DNA of 10,848 bases from the NCBI GenBank assembly GCA_031425325.1, contig JANPJD010000072.1:1-10848 (forward strand), read 5' to 3'. The DNA comes from Aliitabrizicola sp031425325. GTDB taxonomy: Bacteria > Pseudomonadota > Alphaproteobacteria > Rhodobacterales > Rhodobacteraceae. Within the stretch, counting starts at the first letter, position 1, and the number at the start of each line of letters is the position of its first letter. A program made the translations under genes and the position numbers. The notes under the pieces were generated by a model. It saw only the letters and a program-made list of their open reading frames with translations. It made no database searches and had not been told where the DNA came from. Below, in pieces: positions 1 to 7,640 of this stretch.

Positions 1-134
1 ATCTGGTCATAGGCCCGGAACTCGCCAAAATACTTCGTGATCGCCGCCGTCAGCGTCGTCTTGCCGTGGTCAACGTGACCAATCGTCCCGATGTTCACAT
101 GCGGTTTGTTGCGTTCGAACTTTGCCTTCGCCAT
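1..134 (-). CDS. tuf: Elongation factor Tu, N-terminal fragment (runs off left edge)
   Basis: EF-Tu carries aminoacyl-tRNA to the ribosomal A site as a GTP complex. Only the first 44 codons are visible, starting MAKAKFERNKPHVNIGTIGH. The P-loop GHVDHGKT (about residues 19-26) is intact, followed by TLTAAITKYFGEF, the usual EF-Tu N-terminus. The ATG at 134 is fixed by a perfect AGGAGG ribosome binding site at 145-140, five bases upstream. It is the last visible gene of the str operon and lies 81 bases after the fusA stop. No separate promoter is seen in that spacer, so it is probably read from the rpsL promoter. Many proteobacteria have a second tuf copy elsewhere; this cannot be judged here. 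Identification is secure; the rest of the gene is outside the window. Confidence 0.97.
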   Translation of the reverse strand, partial: MAKAKFERNKPHVNIGTIGHVDHGKTTLTAAITKYFGEFRAYDQ

Positions 135-139
135 GATGG

Positions 140-145
140 CCTCCT
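140..145 (-). promoter_or_regulatory. Perfect Shine-Dalgarno of tuf
   Basis: AGGAGG on the minus strand, five bases before the tuf ATG. It is the strongest ribosome binding site in the window, in keeping with the very high demand for EF-Tu. It lies downstream of, and outside, the foldable part of the fusA-tuf spacer. Confidence 0.85.
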
Positions 146-157
146 GGTGTCTTCTGG

Positions 158-215
158 GACGGTGCATCTCGGCACCCGATGGGGTGGCAGGGCGGGGGTC
201 AGCCCCGCCGCACCG

Positions 216-217
<2 letters not shown>
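158..217 (-). other. Foldable fusA-tuf spacer RNA (possible three-way junction)
   Basis: The minus-strand RNA contains an 8-bp outer stem, GACGGTGC (217-210) with GCACCGTC (165-158), whose first base is inside the fusA stop codon. Enclosed are a 7-bp hairpin GGCGGGG/CCCCGCC with loop CTGAC (209-191), stacked directly on the outer stem, and a 5-bp hairpin CACCC/GGGTG with loop CATC (186-173). GGTGC at 161-165 (plus-strand reading) can alternatively pair locally with GCACC at 172-176, which would break the outer stem. No T-run follows, so it is not an intrinsic terminator. A role in mRNA processing, stability or tuf expression is only a guess; a chance fold in GC-rich DNA is possible. Confidence 0.4.
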
Positions 218-2336
<2,119 letters not shown>

Positions 2337-2361
2337 GGGAGTGCCTCAGGCCTGAATTGTT

Positions 2362-2832
2362 TTACCAGCGGTAGTGGCTGAACGCCTTGTTGGCATCGGC
2401 CATCTTGTGTGTGTCTTCGCGCTTCTTCACCGCGGTGCCACGACCGTTCACGGCGTCCGACAACTCGGCTGCCAGACGCTCTTCCATGGTGTTCTCATTC
2501 CGCTTGCGCGCAGCGATGATCAGCCAGCGGATCGCAAGTGCTTCGCGGCGCTCGGGACGCACCTCGACCGGCACCTGATAGGTGGCACCACCGACACGAC
2601 GCGACCGCACCTCGACCGAGGGCTTCACGTTGTCGAGCGCCTCGTGGAACGCCTCGATCGGTTGGCGCTTGAGACGGGTCTGAACCCGCTCCAGCGCCGA
2701 ATAAACGATGCCTTCGGCAACGGACTTCTTACCGTCAACCATCAGGTTGTTCATGAACTTGGTAAGCACGGTATCGCCATACTTGGCGTCCGGCAGGATT
2801 TCGCGCTTCTCGGCGGCGTGACGACGGGACAT
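2362..2832 (-). CDS. rpsG: 30S ribosomal protein S7
   Basis: S7 is the primary assembly protein of the 30S head; it binds the 3' domain of 16S rRNA next to the E site. The 156-residue product starts MSRRHAAEKREILPDAKYGD and ends NKAFSHYRW, both hallmarks of bacterial S7. The beta-hairpin region (VRSRRVGGATYQVPVEV, about 76-92) that reaches into the decoding centre is intact. The start codon lies 11 bases after the rpsL stop. In E. coli the rpsL-rpsG gap is about 100 nt and contains the S7 autoregulatory site; there is no room for that element here, so any feedback on this operon must work differently. Confidence 0.98.
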   Translation of the reverse strand: MSRRHAAEKREILPDAKYGDTVLTKFMNNLMVDGKKSVAEGIVYSALERVQTRLKRQPIEAFHEALDNVKPSVEVRSRRVGGATYQVPVEVRPERREALAIRWLIIAARKRNENTMEERLAAELSDAVNGRGTAVKKREDTHKMADANKAFSHYRW

Positions 2833-2838
2833 CTGCTA

Positions 2839-2846
2839 TCTCCTCA
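2839..2846 (-). promoter_or_regulatory. rpsG Shine-Dalgarno overlapping the rpsL stop codon
   Basis: The minus strand reads TGAGGAGA, in which TGA is the rpsL stop codon and AGGAG the rpsG ribosome binding site, seven bases before the rpsG ATG. Ribosomes ending rpsL therefore finish exactly on the rpsG site, which predicts translational coupling of S12 and S7. Confidence 0.8.
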
Positions 2847-3215
2847 CTTCGGCCGCTTGGCGCCGTATTTCGACCGGCGCTGGCGACGGTCCTTGACGCC
2901 CTGCGTGTCGAGCACGCCGCGCAGGATGTGATAGCGCACGCCCGGAAGGTCCTTGATCCGGCCGCCGCGGATGAGCACGACCGAGTGCTCTTGCAGGTTG
3001 TGCTTCTCGCCGGGGATGTAGCAGATCACTTCAAAGCTGTTGGTCAGCCGCACCTTGGCGACCTTCCGCATGGCCGAGTTCGGCTTCTTCGGGGTCGTCG
3101 TGTAGACACGCGTGCAGACGCCGCGCTTCTGCGGGCATCCTTCCAGGTGCTGCGACTTGGACTTTCGGACGTTCGGCTCTCGCGGCTTGCGGATGAGCTG
3201 TTGGATCGTCGGCAT
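2844..3215 (-). CDS. rpsL: 30S ribosomal protein S12
   Basis: S12 sits at the decoding centre of the 30S subunit and controls accuracy. The 123-residue protein has the invariant core CTRVYTTTPKKPNSA and the RGGRIKDLPGVRYH loop. Counting the initiator Met as 1, K43 and K88, the classic streptomycin-resistance positions, are wild type, and D89 (the RimO methylthiolation site in other bacteria) is present. The C-terminus SKYGAKRPK is typical. The start is set by GAGG (3225-3222) six bases upstream of the ATG at 3215. Two stop codons, TAG and TGA, stand in frame directly before the ATG, so no N-terminal extension is possible. It is the first gene of the str operon. Confidence 0.98.
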   Translation of the reverse strand: MPTIQQLIRKPREPNVRKSKSQHLEGCPQKRGVCTRVYTTTPKKPNSAMRKVAKVRLTNSFEVICYIPGEKHNLQEHSVVLIRGGRIKDLPGVRYHILRGVLDTQGVKDRRQRRSKYGAKRPK

Positions 3216-3449
3216 TCACTACCTCGGTTTTGCGCCATCCCTGACGCTGTCAATACTCGCCCCTGACAGGGGCGCTGCTTCTCGACGGCGCCCTGCACGG
3301 ATTGCAAAACACCAAAGCCGCTGACGCCCCCTACGCTCAGGGACGACGCGGTGGAATTCCAGAGGATCGGGGCGCGGGGCCCGGATCATGACCACTTCGA
3401 ACACAGAACCCTCAAGACGATCGCAATCTCGCGCGAACCCCTCTCGAGT
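3216..3449 (-). promoter_or_regulatory. Long 5' leader of the str operon with alternative hairpins
   Basis: This roughly 230-base stretch between the inferred transcription start (A at about 3449) and rpsL has no convincing gene. Near its 3' end a very stable hairpin, CGCCCCT/AGGGGCG with a 3-nt loop, occupies 3274-3258. It competes with a second helix, CTGTCA (3269-3264) with TGACAG (3252-3247), which can be closed by GCGCC (3275-3271) with GGCGC (3236-3232), ending six bases before the rpsL ribosome binding site. Neither is followed by a T-run, so simple attenuation is unlikely. A ribosomal-protein-responsive leader is conceivable but unproven. A dyad, CCCCTC and GAGGGG around ACTCGA (3455-3438), spans the expected start point. 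Confidence 0.45.
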
Positions 3450-3456
3450 GAGGGGC

Positions 3457-3485
3457 CGTATAGGGGGAGTCGCAGGGGTTGTCAA
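3457..3485 (-). promoter_or_regulatory. sigma70-type promoter of the rpsL-rpsG-fusA-tuf operon
   Basis: On the minus strand a perfect -35 box TTGACA (3485-3480), a spacer of exactly 17 bases and a -10 box TATACG (3462-3457) are seen. The predicted start is near 3449. The stretch between -10 and start, GCCCCTC, is GC-rich, as in rRNA and ribosomal protein promoters that are repressed by ppGpp (with DksA); that regulation is inferred here. The promoter begins 19 bases after the stop of the PAP2 gene, so the two transcription units nearly touch. Confidence 0.8.
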
Positions 3486-3504
3486 CAGCCGGGCCGGTCT
3501 GGCT

Positions 3505-4185
3505 TCAGCGCCCCCCGGTCTTGAAAAACAGAGGGAAAAGCAGGGCTGCGATCATTAGCACAAAGAGCGTGGCGAAGATGGCATCCGACAGGAAATGCCG
3601 CCCCGCCGCAACCCTCTGGGCCGCCACGACCAGCGGCAGCGCAAAGGCACCGCACAGCCACAGACGCGAGAGCCATGGCCGCACCGAGCCACCTACTGCA
3701 CGACGCATGACGAGGAGAGCGATGCAGAGTGCGACGGCGCCCGCGACCTCGCCCGACACGAACGAGCAGTTGCGGCTGCACTGATCGGCAATCTCGTGGG
3801 GCGGGGTGAACCGCTGCATCCCGCCGAACTCGATGACATCGGCCGGACGCGCGCGGCCCCAGAACCGCTTGAGAATACCGTCGACCAACAGACCTGGGCC
3901 GAGCAGATAGAGCGTCACCACATAGCCGCTGACCCGGCCCGAGAGCCCCAGCACCGGTCCGCCCGCCCACAGCCCGAGGATCAGCGCTGCAAGGCATGTA
4001 ACAAGCACCGCTTCCGAGAGCCGCCAGACCGCAAGACGCACCGCCTCGGGCCAGCCGGAAATCGCCGCGAATGAGCCGTCTGCGGATTGCAGGGCCGCAG
4101 TCACCCGCAGGTCGATCGAGGGCACGAGCCCGAACAGCAGGAAGCACCCGACAATCGCGACGCACAGGGCAAGGATACGACCCAT
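3505..4185 (-). CDS. PAP2-family membrane phosphatase (lipid A/polyprenyl phosphatase-like)
   Basis: PAP2 (type 2 phosphatidic acid phosphatase) enzymes remove phosphate from membrane lipids on the periplasmic side; LpxE, LpxF and PgpB belong here. The 226-residue protein has about six hydrophobic segments, the first at about 4-22. Motif 1 is K106...R113-P114 (KRFWGRARP). Motif 3 is R191 x5 H197 x3 D201 (RVAAGRHFLSD), with the expected nucleophile His. Motif 2, normally PSGH, reads SFVSGE (141-146): Ser144-Gly145 are kept but the His is Glu146. The start at 4185, MGRILALCVA, is preferred because AAGGA (4200-4196) lies ten bases upstream and the longer open frame runs back into the previous gene. 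It begins four bases after the ArnT-like gene stops, so the two are surely cotranscribed. A role in lipid A or carrier-lipid dephosphorylation is inferred from this context. Alternatively it recycles polyprenyl (pyro)phosphate. Confidence 0.85.
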   Translation of the reverse strand: MGRILALCVAIVGCFLLFGLVPSIDLRVTAALQSADGSFAAISGWPEAVRLAVWRLSEAVLVTCLAALILGLWAGGPVLGLSGRVSGYVVTLYLLGPGLLVDGILKRFWGRARPADVIEFGGMQRFTPPHEIADQCSRNCSFVSGEVAGAVALCIALLVMRRAVGGSVRPWLSRLWLCGAFALPLVVAAQRVAAGRHFLSDAIFATLFVLMIAALLFPLFFKTGGR

Positions 4186-4189
4186 GCGC

Positions 4190-5635
4190 TCACTGTCCTT
4201 GGTCGAGACAGGCCGCATCGACGACATAGGCGACGAGCGGAGTCTCTTCGTAGACGCCCCCCTTCCGGTCAAGAGGCAGCGTCTCGGTCGAAGGGCAGGC
4301 GGTCCCACGCGCGGTGACGAACAACACGCGGCCGGTCGCACCTTCGGGCAGCGGACTGACCGTCTCGTAATGGTTCATCGGACGCCCCTCGGGCCTGCGG
4401 GCATAGATCGCGATGCCCAAGTCCCGCCCGGTCAGGAAGAGGTCTGCAAGCACGTCGCGCCGGTCCGCAACGATCGGCAGGTTGCCGCGCTCTTGCGCGG
4501 CGGCGAAGACCTGTCGGCTCAGTTCATCCTGCCCGAGATACCGCGCGAGCAGAGGCCGGTCACCGCCGAACGTCAGTGTCGGCATGGTCGTCAGCAGCGG
4601 CAACGCCAAGGCAATCGCCCCGTTGATCGCGAGCGATGCAATCATGAGACGCCGCCGATGCGCCAGTGCGGCAACGGCGATGATCGTCCCTGCGAAGAAG
4701 GCCGATGCCGCCCAGTTGGCGTAGGCCCGGTCGACCAGCGCCTGAATGGTGACGATCAGAAGGGCTGGTATCGCAAAGGCCAGAAGGCTTGCCCCCGCCC
4801 TGCCCGCCGGGCGCACCGCCACCCATAGCAGCGCAGCGAACAGCACCGGACCGAAGACGGCGAACTGGCTCAGCACGAACTCGACCATCCCGAGCGGATC
4901 GAGCGTGCGGGGCGGGGCGTCGGGGCGGACCCATCCCACATTGTCGATCGTGTGAGACAGCGTGGCGAATCCGTTCGCCGCATTCCACAGGAGGTTGGGC
5001 AGAATGACAGCGAGGAACGTCAGCACCAGAAAGACCGCATGGCGGAACGGAAAGCGCTGCGCGGGGAACAGAACGGCGGCGGCAAGCACGCCGAGCAGGA
5101 AGTAGACCGCTGCGTATTTGGCAAGGAACGCCACACCCGCAGCCGCACCCGCCAGAACGGCCCAGCGAGTCCGGGGCGTCTCGACCAGGCGCGCGTGGAA
5201 GTAAAGCGCTGCCGCAAAGAACGGGCCCATCACCGAGTCGGTGGACGCAAGCAGGCTGCCGACCGCTACCATCGGCAGCGTGACATAGCTTGATGCGACC
5301 AGCACGGCGATCCGAGGTCCATGCAGCCGCGCGGCGAGGGCACCCAGCACGAGGGCTGTCGCACCGTGAAAGACGCTGAACGGCGCGCGGACCCAGAAGG
5401 CCGAGTCGCTGCCCGCAAGCGCCGTCACGCTGCCGATTACCCAGGCGATGAGCGGTGGCTTCGAGAAGTAGCCGAAGGCAAAGGTCTGCCCCCAGAACCA
5501 ATACTGGCTTTCGTCGACGAAAAGGTCGGTGGCATTGAAATGCAGCAGCACCAGACGCGCCAGCGTCACCGCGCCGACGATCACGGCAGCAGGCAGGAAC
5601 CACCCGAAGGGGTCAGGCTTGCTCTGGTTCTTCAT
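4190..5635 (-). CDS. ArnT-like integral membrane glycosyltransferase (GT39/GT83 type)
   Basis: These enzymes transfer a sugar from a polyprenyl-phosphate donor to an acceptor on the periplasmic side; ArnT (Ara4N to lipid A) and rhizobial RgtA-D (galacturonate to core and lipid A) are the best known. The 481-residue protein has an N-terminal helix (about 12-32), then a periplasmic loop with the family signature DESQYWFW (D41, E42), a probable catalytic acidic site, and FSKPPLIAW (57-65). About ten more hydrophobic segments follow, including LAKYAAVYFLLG (171-182) and YANWAASAFF (305-314). A soluble C-terminal domain covers about 355-481. The ATG at 5635 is inside the 3' end of the LABN gene (23-base overlap) and has no recognisable Shine-Dalgarno, so translation probably depends on coupling. 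No other in-frame Met occurs near the N-terminus. Sugar and acceptor cannot be told from sequence. Confidence 0.88.
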   Translation of the reverse strand: MKNQSKPDPFGWFLPAAVIVGAVTLARLVLLHFNATDLFVDESQYWFWGQTFAFGYFSKPPLIAWVIGSVTALAGSDSAFWVRAPFSVFHGATALVLGALAARLHGPRIAVLVASSYVTLPMVAVGSLLASTDSVMGPFFAAALYFHARLVETPRTRWAVLAGAAAGVAFLAKYAAVYFLLGVLAAAVLFPAQRFPFRHAVFLVLTFLAVILPNLLWNAANGFATLSHTIDNVGWVRPDAPPRTLDPLGMVEFVLSQFAVFGPVLFAALLWVAVRPAGRAGASLLAFAIPALLIVTIQALVDRAYANWAASAFFAGTIIAVAALAHRRRLMIASLAINGAIALALPLLTTMPTLTFGGDRPLLARYLGQDELSRQVFAAAQERGNLPIVADRRDVLADLFLTGRDLGIAIYARRPEGRPMNHYETVSPLPEGATGRVLFVTARGTACPSTETLPLDRKGGVYEETPLVAYVVDAACLDQGQ

Positions 5636-5918
5636 GATAGATGAGCCAGAGGTTGCGCGAATAGATCACCACGCCCAGCGACTGGCCCAGGATGAAGACC
5701 GGATCGGCACGGTAGATGGCGTAGGACAGCAGGACGAGCCCCCCCGCCATCGAGAAGTACCAGAAGGCGATCGGCACGACCGACTTGCGGACCCGCTCGG
5801 ACGCGATCCACTGCACGATGAAGCGGCCCGAGAACATCAGTTGTCCGAACAGGCCGATCATCACCCAGGTCAACTCGAGCCGCGAATCGACATGAAAGAA
5901 GTCGAGCAGGGATTGCAT
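5613..5918 (-). CDS. Lipid A biosynthesis N-terminal (LABN) domain small membrane protein
   Basis: A 101-residue protein that matches the LABN domain (named for the N-terminal part of some lipid A biosynthesis-annotated proteins; structurally related to PQ-loop/SWEET-like membrane proteins). It has three hydrophobic segments (about 17-38, 47-68, 73-94) and the family stretches FSGRFIVQWIASE (29-41), SVVPIAFWYFS (46-56) and DPVFILGQ (72-79). Its biochemical role is not established. Standing between a donor-synthesising GT2 and a donor-using ArnT-like enzyme, it may help move or present the lipid-linked sugar; this is inference. The ATG at 5918 shares one base with the stop of the GT2 gene (TGATG) and has GGAG seven bases upstream, so start and coupling are clear. 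Confidence 0.88.
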   Translation of the reverse strand: MQSLLDFFHVDSRLELTWVMIGLFGQLMFSGRFIVQWIASERVRKSVVPIAFWYFSMAGGLVLLSYAIYRADPVFILGQSLGVVIYSRNLWLIYHEEPEQA

Positions 5919-6664
5919 CAGATGTCTCCGGTTGGGGGCGGGAGTGGGGCGAGCAGTTCGGGGCTTGTCTTCTTGCGGCGGCGGATCAGCCAGATGACGC
6001 CCAGCAGATCGACGATCCCGACGAGCCCGCGCTGAAAGTTGCCGTAGTTCGACCGCCCTGCCCCCCTCGGGCGATGCCCGACGTCCAGATGCAGCACGGT
6101 CCACCCGTCGCGGATGAACAACGCGGGAAGGTAGCGGTGCATGTGATCGAAATAGGGAAGCCCAAGGAAGGCGGCCCGCCGGAACGCCTTCAGGCCACAG
6201 CCGCTGTCGCGCGTGCCGTCGTTCAAAAGGGCCGAGCGGATCGCATTGGCCCAGCGCGACGCCAGCCGCTTGGACAGCGTGTCGTTGCGCTTGGTCCGTT
6301 GGCCCGCGATCAGCCCGACCCCGGGGGGCGCGCCGATAAGGGCGGCGAAAAGCCGGGGAAGCTCCTCCGGGGGGTTCTGGCCGTCGCCGTCGAGGGTGCA
6401 AACGATGCCGGCGCCCGCCTCGGACACGCCCGAGTGGATCGCAGCGCTCTGCCCGGCCGAGACGGCATTACGCAGAACCTTGAGCTGAGGGTGGTCGGCG
6501 CTCCGGGCGCGAAGCGCATCGCCCGTCCCATCGACCGAGCCGTCGTCGACGACGATCACTTCGTACGAACCGACCGGCCGCAGGGCGACGTCGATTGCGT
6601 CGAGAAGGGACAGGATGTTGTCGCGCTCGTTCCGGGCCGGGATCACGACGGAAAGGAGGTACAT
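5918..6664 (-). CDS. GT2 glycosyltransferase, ArnC/DPM1-like (polyprenyl-phosphate sugar synthase)
   Basis: A family 2 glycosyltransferase that most likely transfers a sugar from a nucleotide donor to polyprenyl phosphate at the cytoplasmic face. The 248-residue protein starts with the GT-A fold signature LSVVIPARNE (4-13), followed by VIVVDDGSVDGT (36-47) and the metal-binding DGD (92-94) in TLDGDGQNPPEE. Also present are the DSGCGLKAFRR segment (153-163) and HRYLPALF (176-183), both typical of dolichol-phosphate mannosyltransferase/ArnC-type enzymes. Only a short hydrophobic stretch (about 213-227) precedes a basic RRRKK, so it lacks the two C-terminal helices of E. coli ArnC. The ATG at 6664 places the signature at the usual distance. 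The ribosome binding site is weak, and the longer open frame runs back into the transporter gene and is rejected. It heads the four-gene envelope block. Confidence 0.88.
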   Translation of the reverse strand: MYLLSVVIPARNERDNILSLLDAIDVALRPVGSYEVIVVDDGSVDGTGDALRARSADHPQLKVLRNAVSAGQSAAIHSGVSEAGAGIVCTLDGDGQNPPEELPRLFAALIGAPPGVGLIAGQRTKRNDTLSKRLASRWANAIRSALLNDGTRDSGCGLKAFRRAAFLGLPYFDHMHRYLPALFIRDGWTVLHLDVGHRPRGAGRSNYGNFQRGLVGIVDLLGVIWLIRRRKKTSPELLAPLPPPTGDI

Positions 6665-6752
6665 TCTCGGGTCGCCTGATAAGCGGTCGCGGGCGCGCGA
6701 CTGCGCTGCGGCTGCGGCTTGGTTATCCGCAGCGGGACGAAGCCGCAACTGT
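6665..6752 (-). other. Transporter-GT2 spacer with an inverted repeat
   Basis: An 88-base spacer. On the minus strand TGCGGCTT (6747-6740) and AAGCCGCA (6720-6713) form a perfect 8-bp inverted repeat with a 19-base loop. No T-run follows, so a Rho-independent terminator is not supported. No -35/-10 pair with good spacing is visible (GATAAC at 15 bases from TTGCGG is the best and is poor). The repeat could be a weak pause or RNA stability element, or chance. Confidence 0.3.
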
Positions 6753-7640
6753 CTAAGGTGCGGTCGCGTCGGCCTGGGCGACGATCCGTTCGCGGTAAAG
6801 CGTGAAAAGGCCTGTCGCGATGATGATGGTGGCCCCGACAACGGTCAGCGCATCGGGCAGCGTGCCGAACACGAGCCAGCCCAGCAGGATTGCCCAGAGC
6901 AGCGACGTATAGCGGAACGGCGCGACGAAGCCGATGTCGCCAACCCGCATGGCCATCACGCCGAACAGGTAGCCCGCAATCAGTGCGACGGACGCACCTG
7001 CCACCGTCAGTGCGTCGCGCAGACCGACCGGGGCCAGATCGTCCATACCGATGCCCGCCAACCCCATGAGCATGACCCCGACCGCCGATGCCAGCGCGAC
7101 CTGGACCGAAGGCACCTCGGGCGACAGCGTCCGGGTTGCAAGATCCCGGACCACCACGCAGGCGACCGACGCGAGGCCCATGACCGACCAGACGTCGAAC
7201 CCTTCGGTTCCCGGACGCACGATCAGCAGCACGCCGCAGAAGCCCACCCCGATCGCGGTCAGCCGCCGCCAGCCGATGTGGGTCTTGAAGACCAGTGCTG
7301 CCCCCAACGTAACGGCCAGCGGCAGCGACTGGAGAATGGCCGACAGATTTGCCAGCGGCATGTGCATAAGCGCCGTCAGAAAGAGCACCGTCGCGCCGAT
7401 CTCGGCGAGGGTCCGCAGGCCGACGACGCGGCGGTCCTGCCGCGACAGCCGATGGCGCAGGCCCCCCATCGCCACGCCCACGGCTACGAGCAGGCTCGCG
7501 GTGATCGCGCCGCGCAAGGCGATCGCCTCGAACAGGGGGATTGTCTGGGTCGCAGCCTTCATGCCCGCATCGTTCAGCGTGAAAGCGGCCATGGCGATGT
7601 TCATGTAAAGCGCGCCACGCATGTTGTCGGACAGGGTCAT
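6753..7640 (-). CDS. EamA/DMT-family transporter
   Basis: A drug/metabolite transporter superfamily permease of 295 residues with ten predicted inner-membrane helices in two EamA repeats (about 9-140 and 150-283). The first helix pair carries AAFTLNDAGMKAA (18-30), and the end of the first half reads GVGFCGVLLIVRPG (131-144), a classic EamA feature; the second repeat ends GATIIIATGLFTLYRER. The substrate cannot be predicted; family members export amino acids, nucleosides, metabolites or lipid-linked sugars. The start at 7640 (MTLSDNMRGALYMN) is chosen because the longer open frame would run through the rpoC terminator. Its ribosome binding site is weak and no clear promoter is seen in the 77 bases between terminator and start. 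It may be transcribed with the downstream envelope genes, though the 88-base gap leaves that open. Confidence 0.85.
   Translation of the reverse strand: MTLSDNMRGALYMNIAMAAFTLNDAGMKAATQTIPLFEAIALRGAITASLLVAVGVAMGGLRHRLSRQDRRVVGLRTLAEIGATVLFLTALMHMPLANLSAILQSLPLAVTLGAALVFKTHIGWRRLTAIGVGFCGVLLIVRPGTEGFDVWSVMGLASVACVVVRDLATRTLSPEVPSVQVALASAVGVMLMGLAGIGMDDLAPVGLRDALTVAGASVALIAGYLFGVMAMRVGDIGFVAPFRYTSLLWAILLGWLVFGTLPDALTVVGATIIIATGLFTLYRERIVAQADATAP

Noticed and set aside
191..209. GGCGGGG hairpin as an intrinsic terminator between fusA and tuf
   Set aside because: No T-run downstream; tuf follows closely without its own visible promoter, so termination here is unlikely.
3225..3253. Second TTGACA (3253-3248) in the rpsL leader as an additional promoter
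   Set aside because: At 17 bases spacing the -10 position reads AAACCG, which is not a usable -10 box, and it would start transcription inside or after the rpsL ribosome binding site.
3219..3389. 56-codon minus-strand reading frame in the rpsL leader (starts MIRAPRPDP), ending in TAG directly before TGA and the rpsL ATG
   Set aside because: No good ribosome binding site, mixed third-codon-position use with rare codons such as AGG, CGT and CGA unlike the flanking genes, and no resemblance to a known protein. The longer 88-codon version starts inside the -35 box and cannot be transcribed from that promoter. A leader peptide is not excluded but not supported.
4186..4341. Longer N-terminus of the PAP2 protein (start at 4341)
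   Set aside because: It would lie entirely within the ArnT-like gene, is Arg/Pro-rich, and lacks a ribosome binding site advantage over the ATG at 4185.
6665..6841. Longer N-terminus of the GT2 protein (start at 6841)
   Set aside because: It would run through the 3' end of the transporter gene and adds a non-conserved Arg/Ala-rich stretch before the usual GT2 start LSVVIPARNE.
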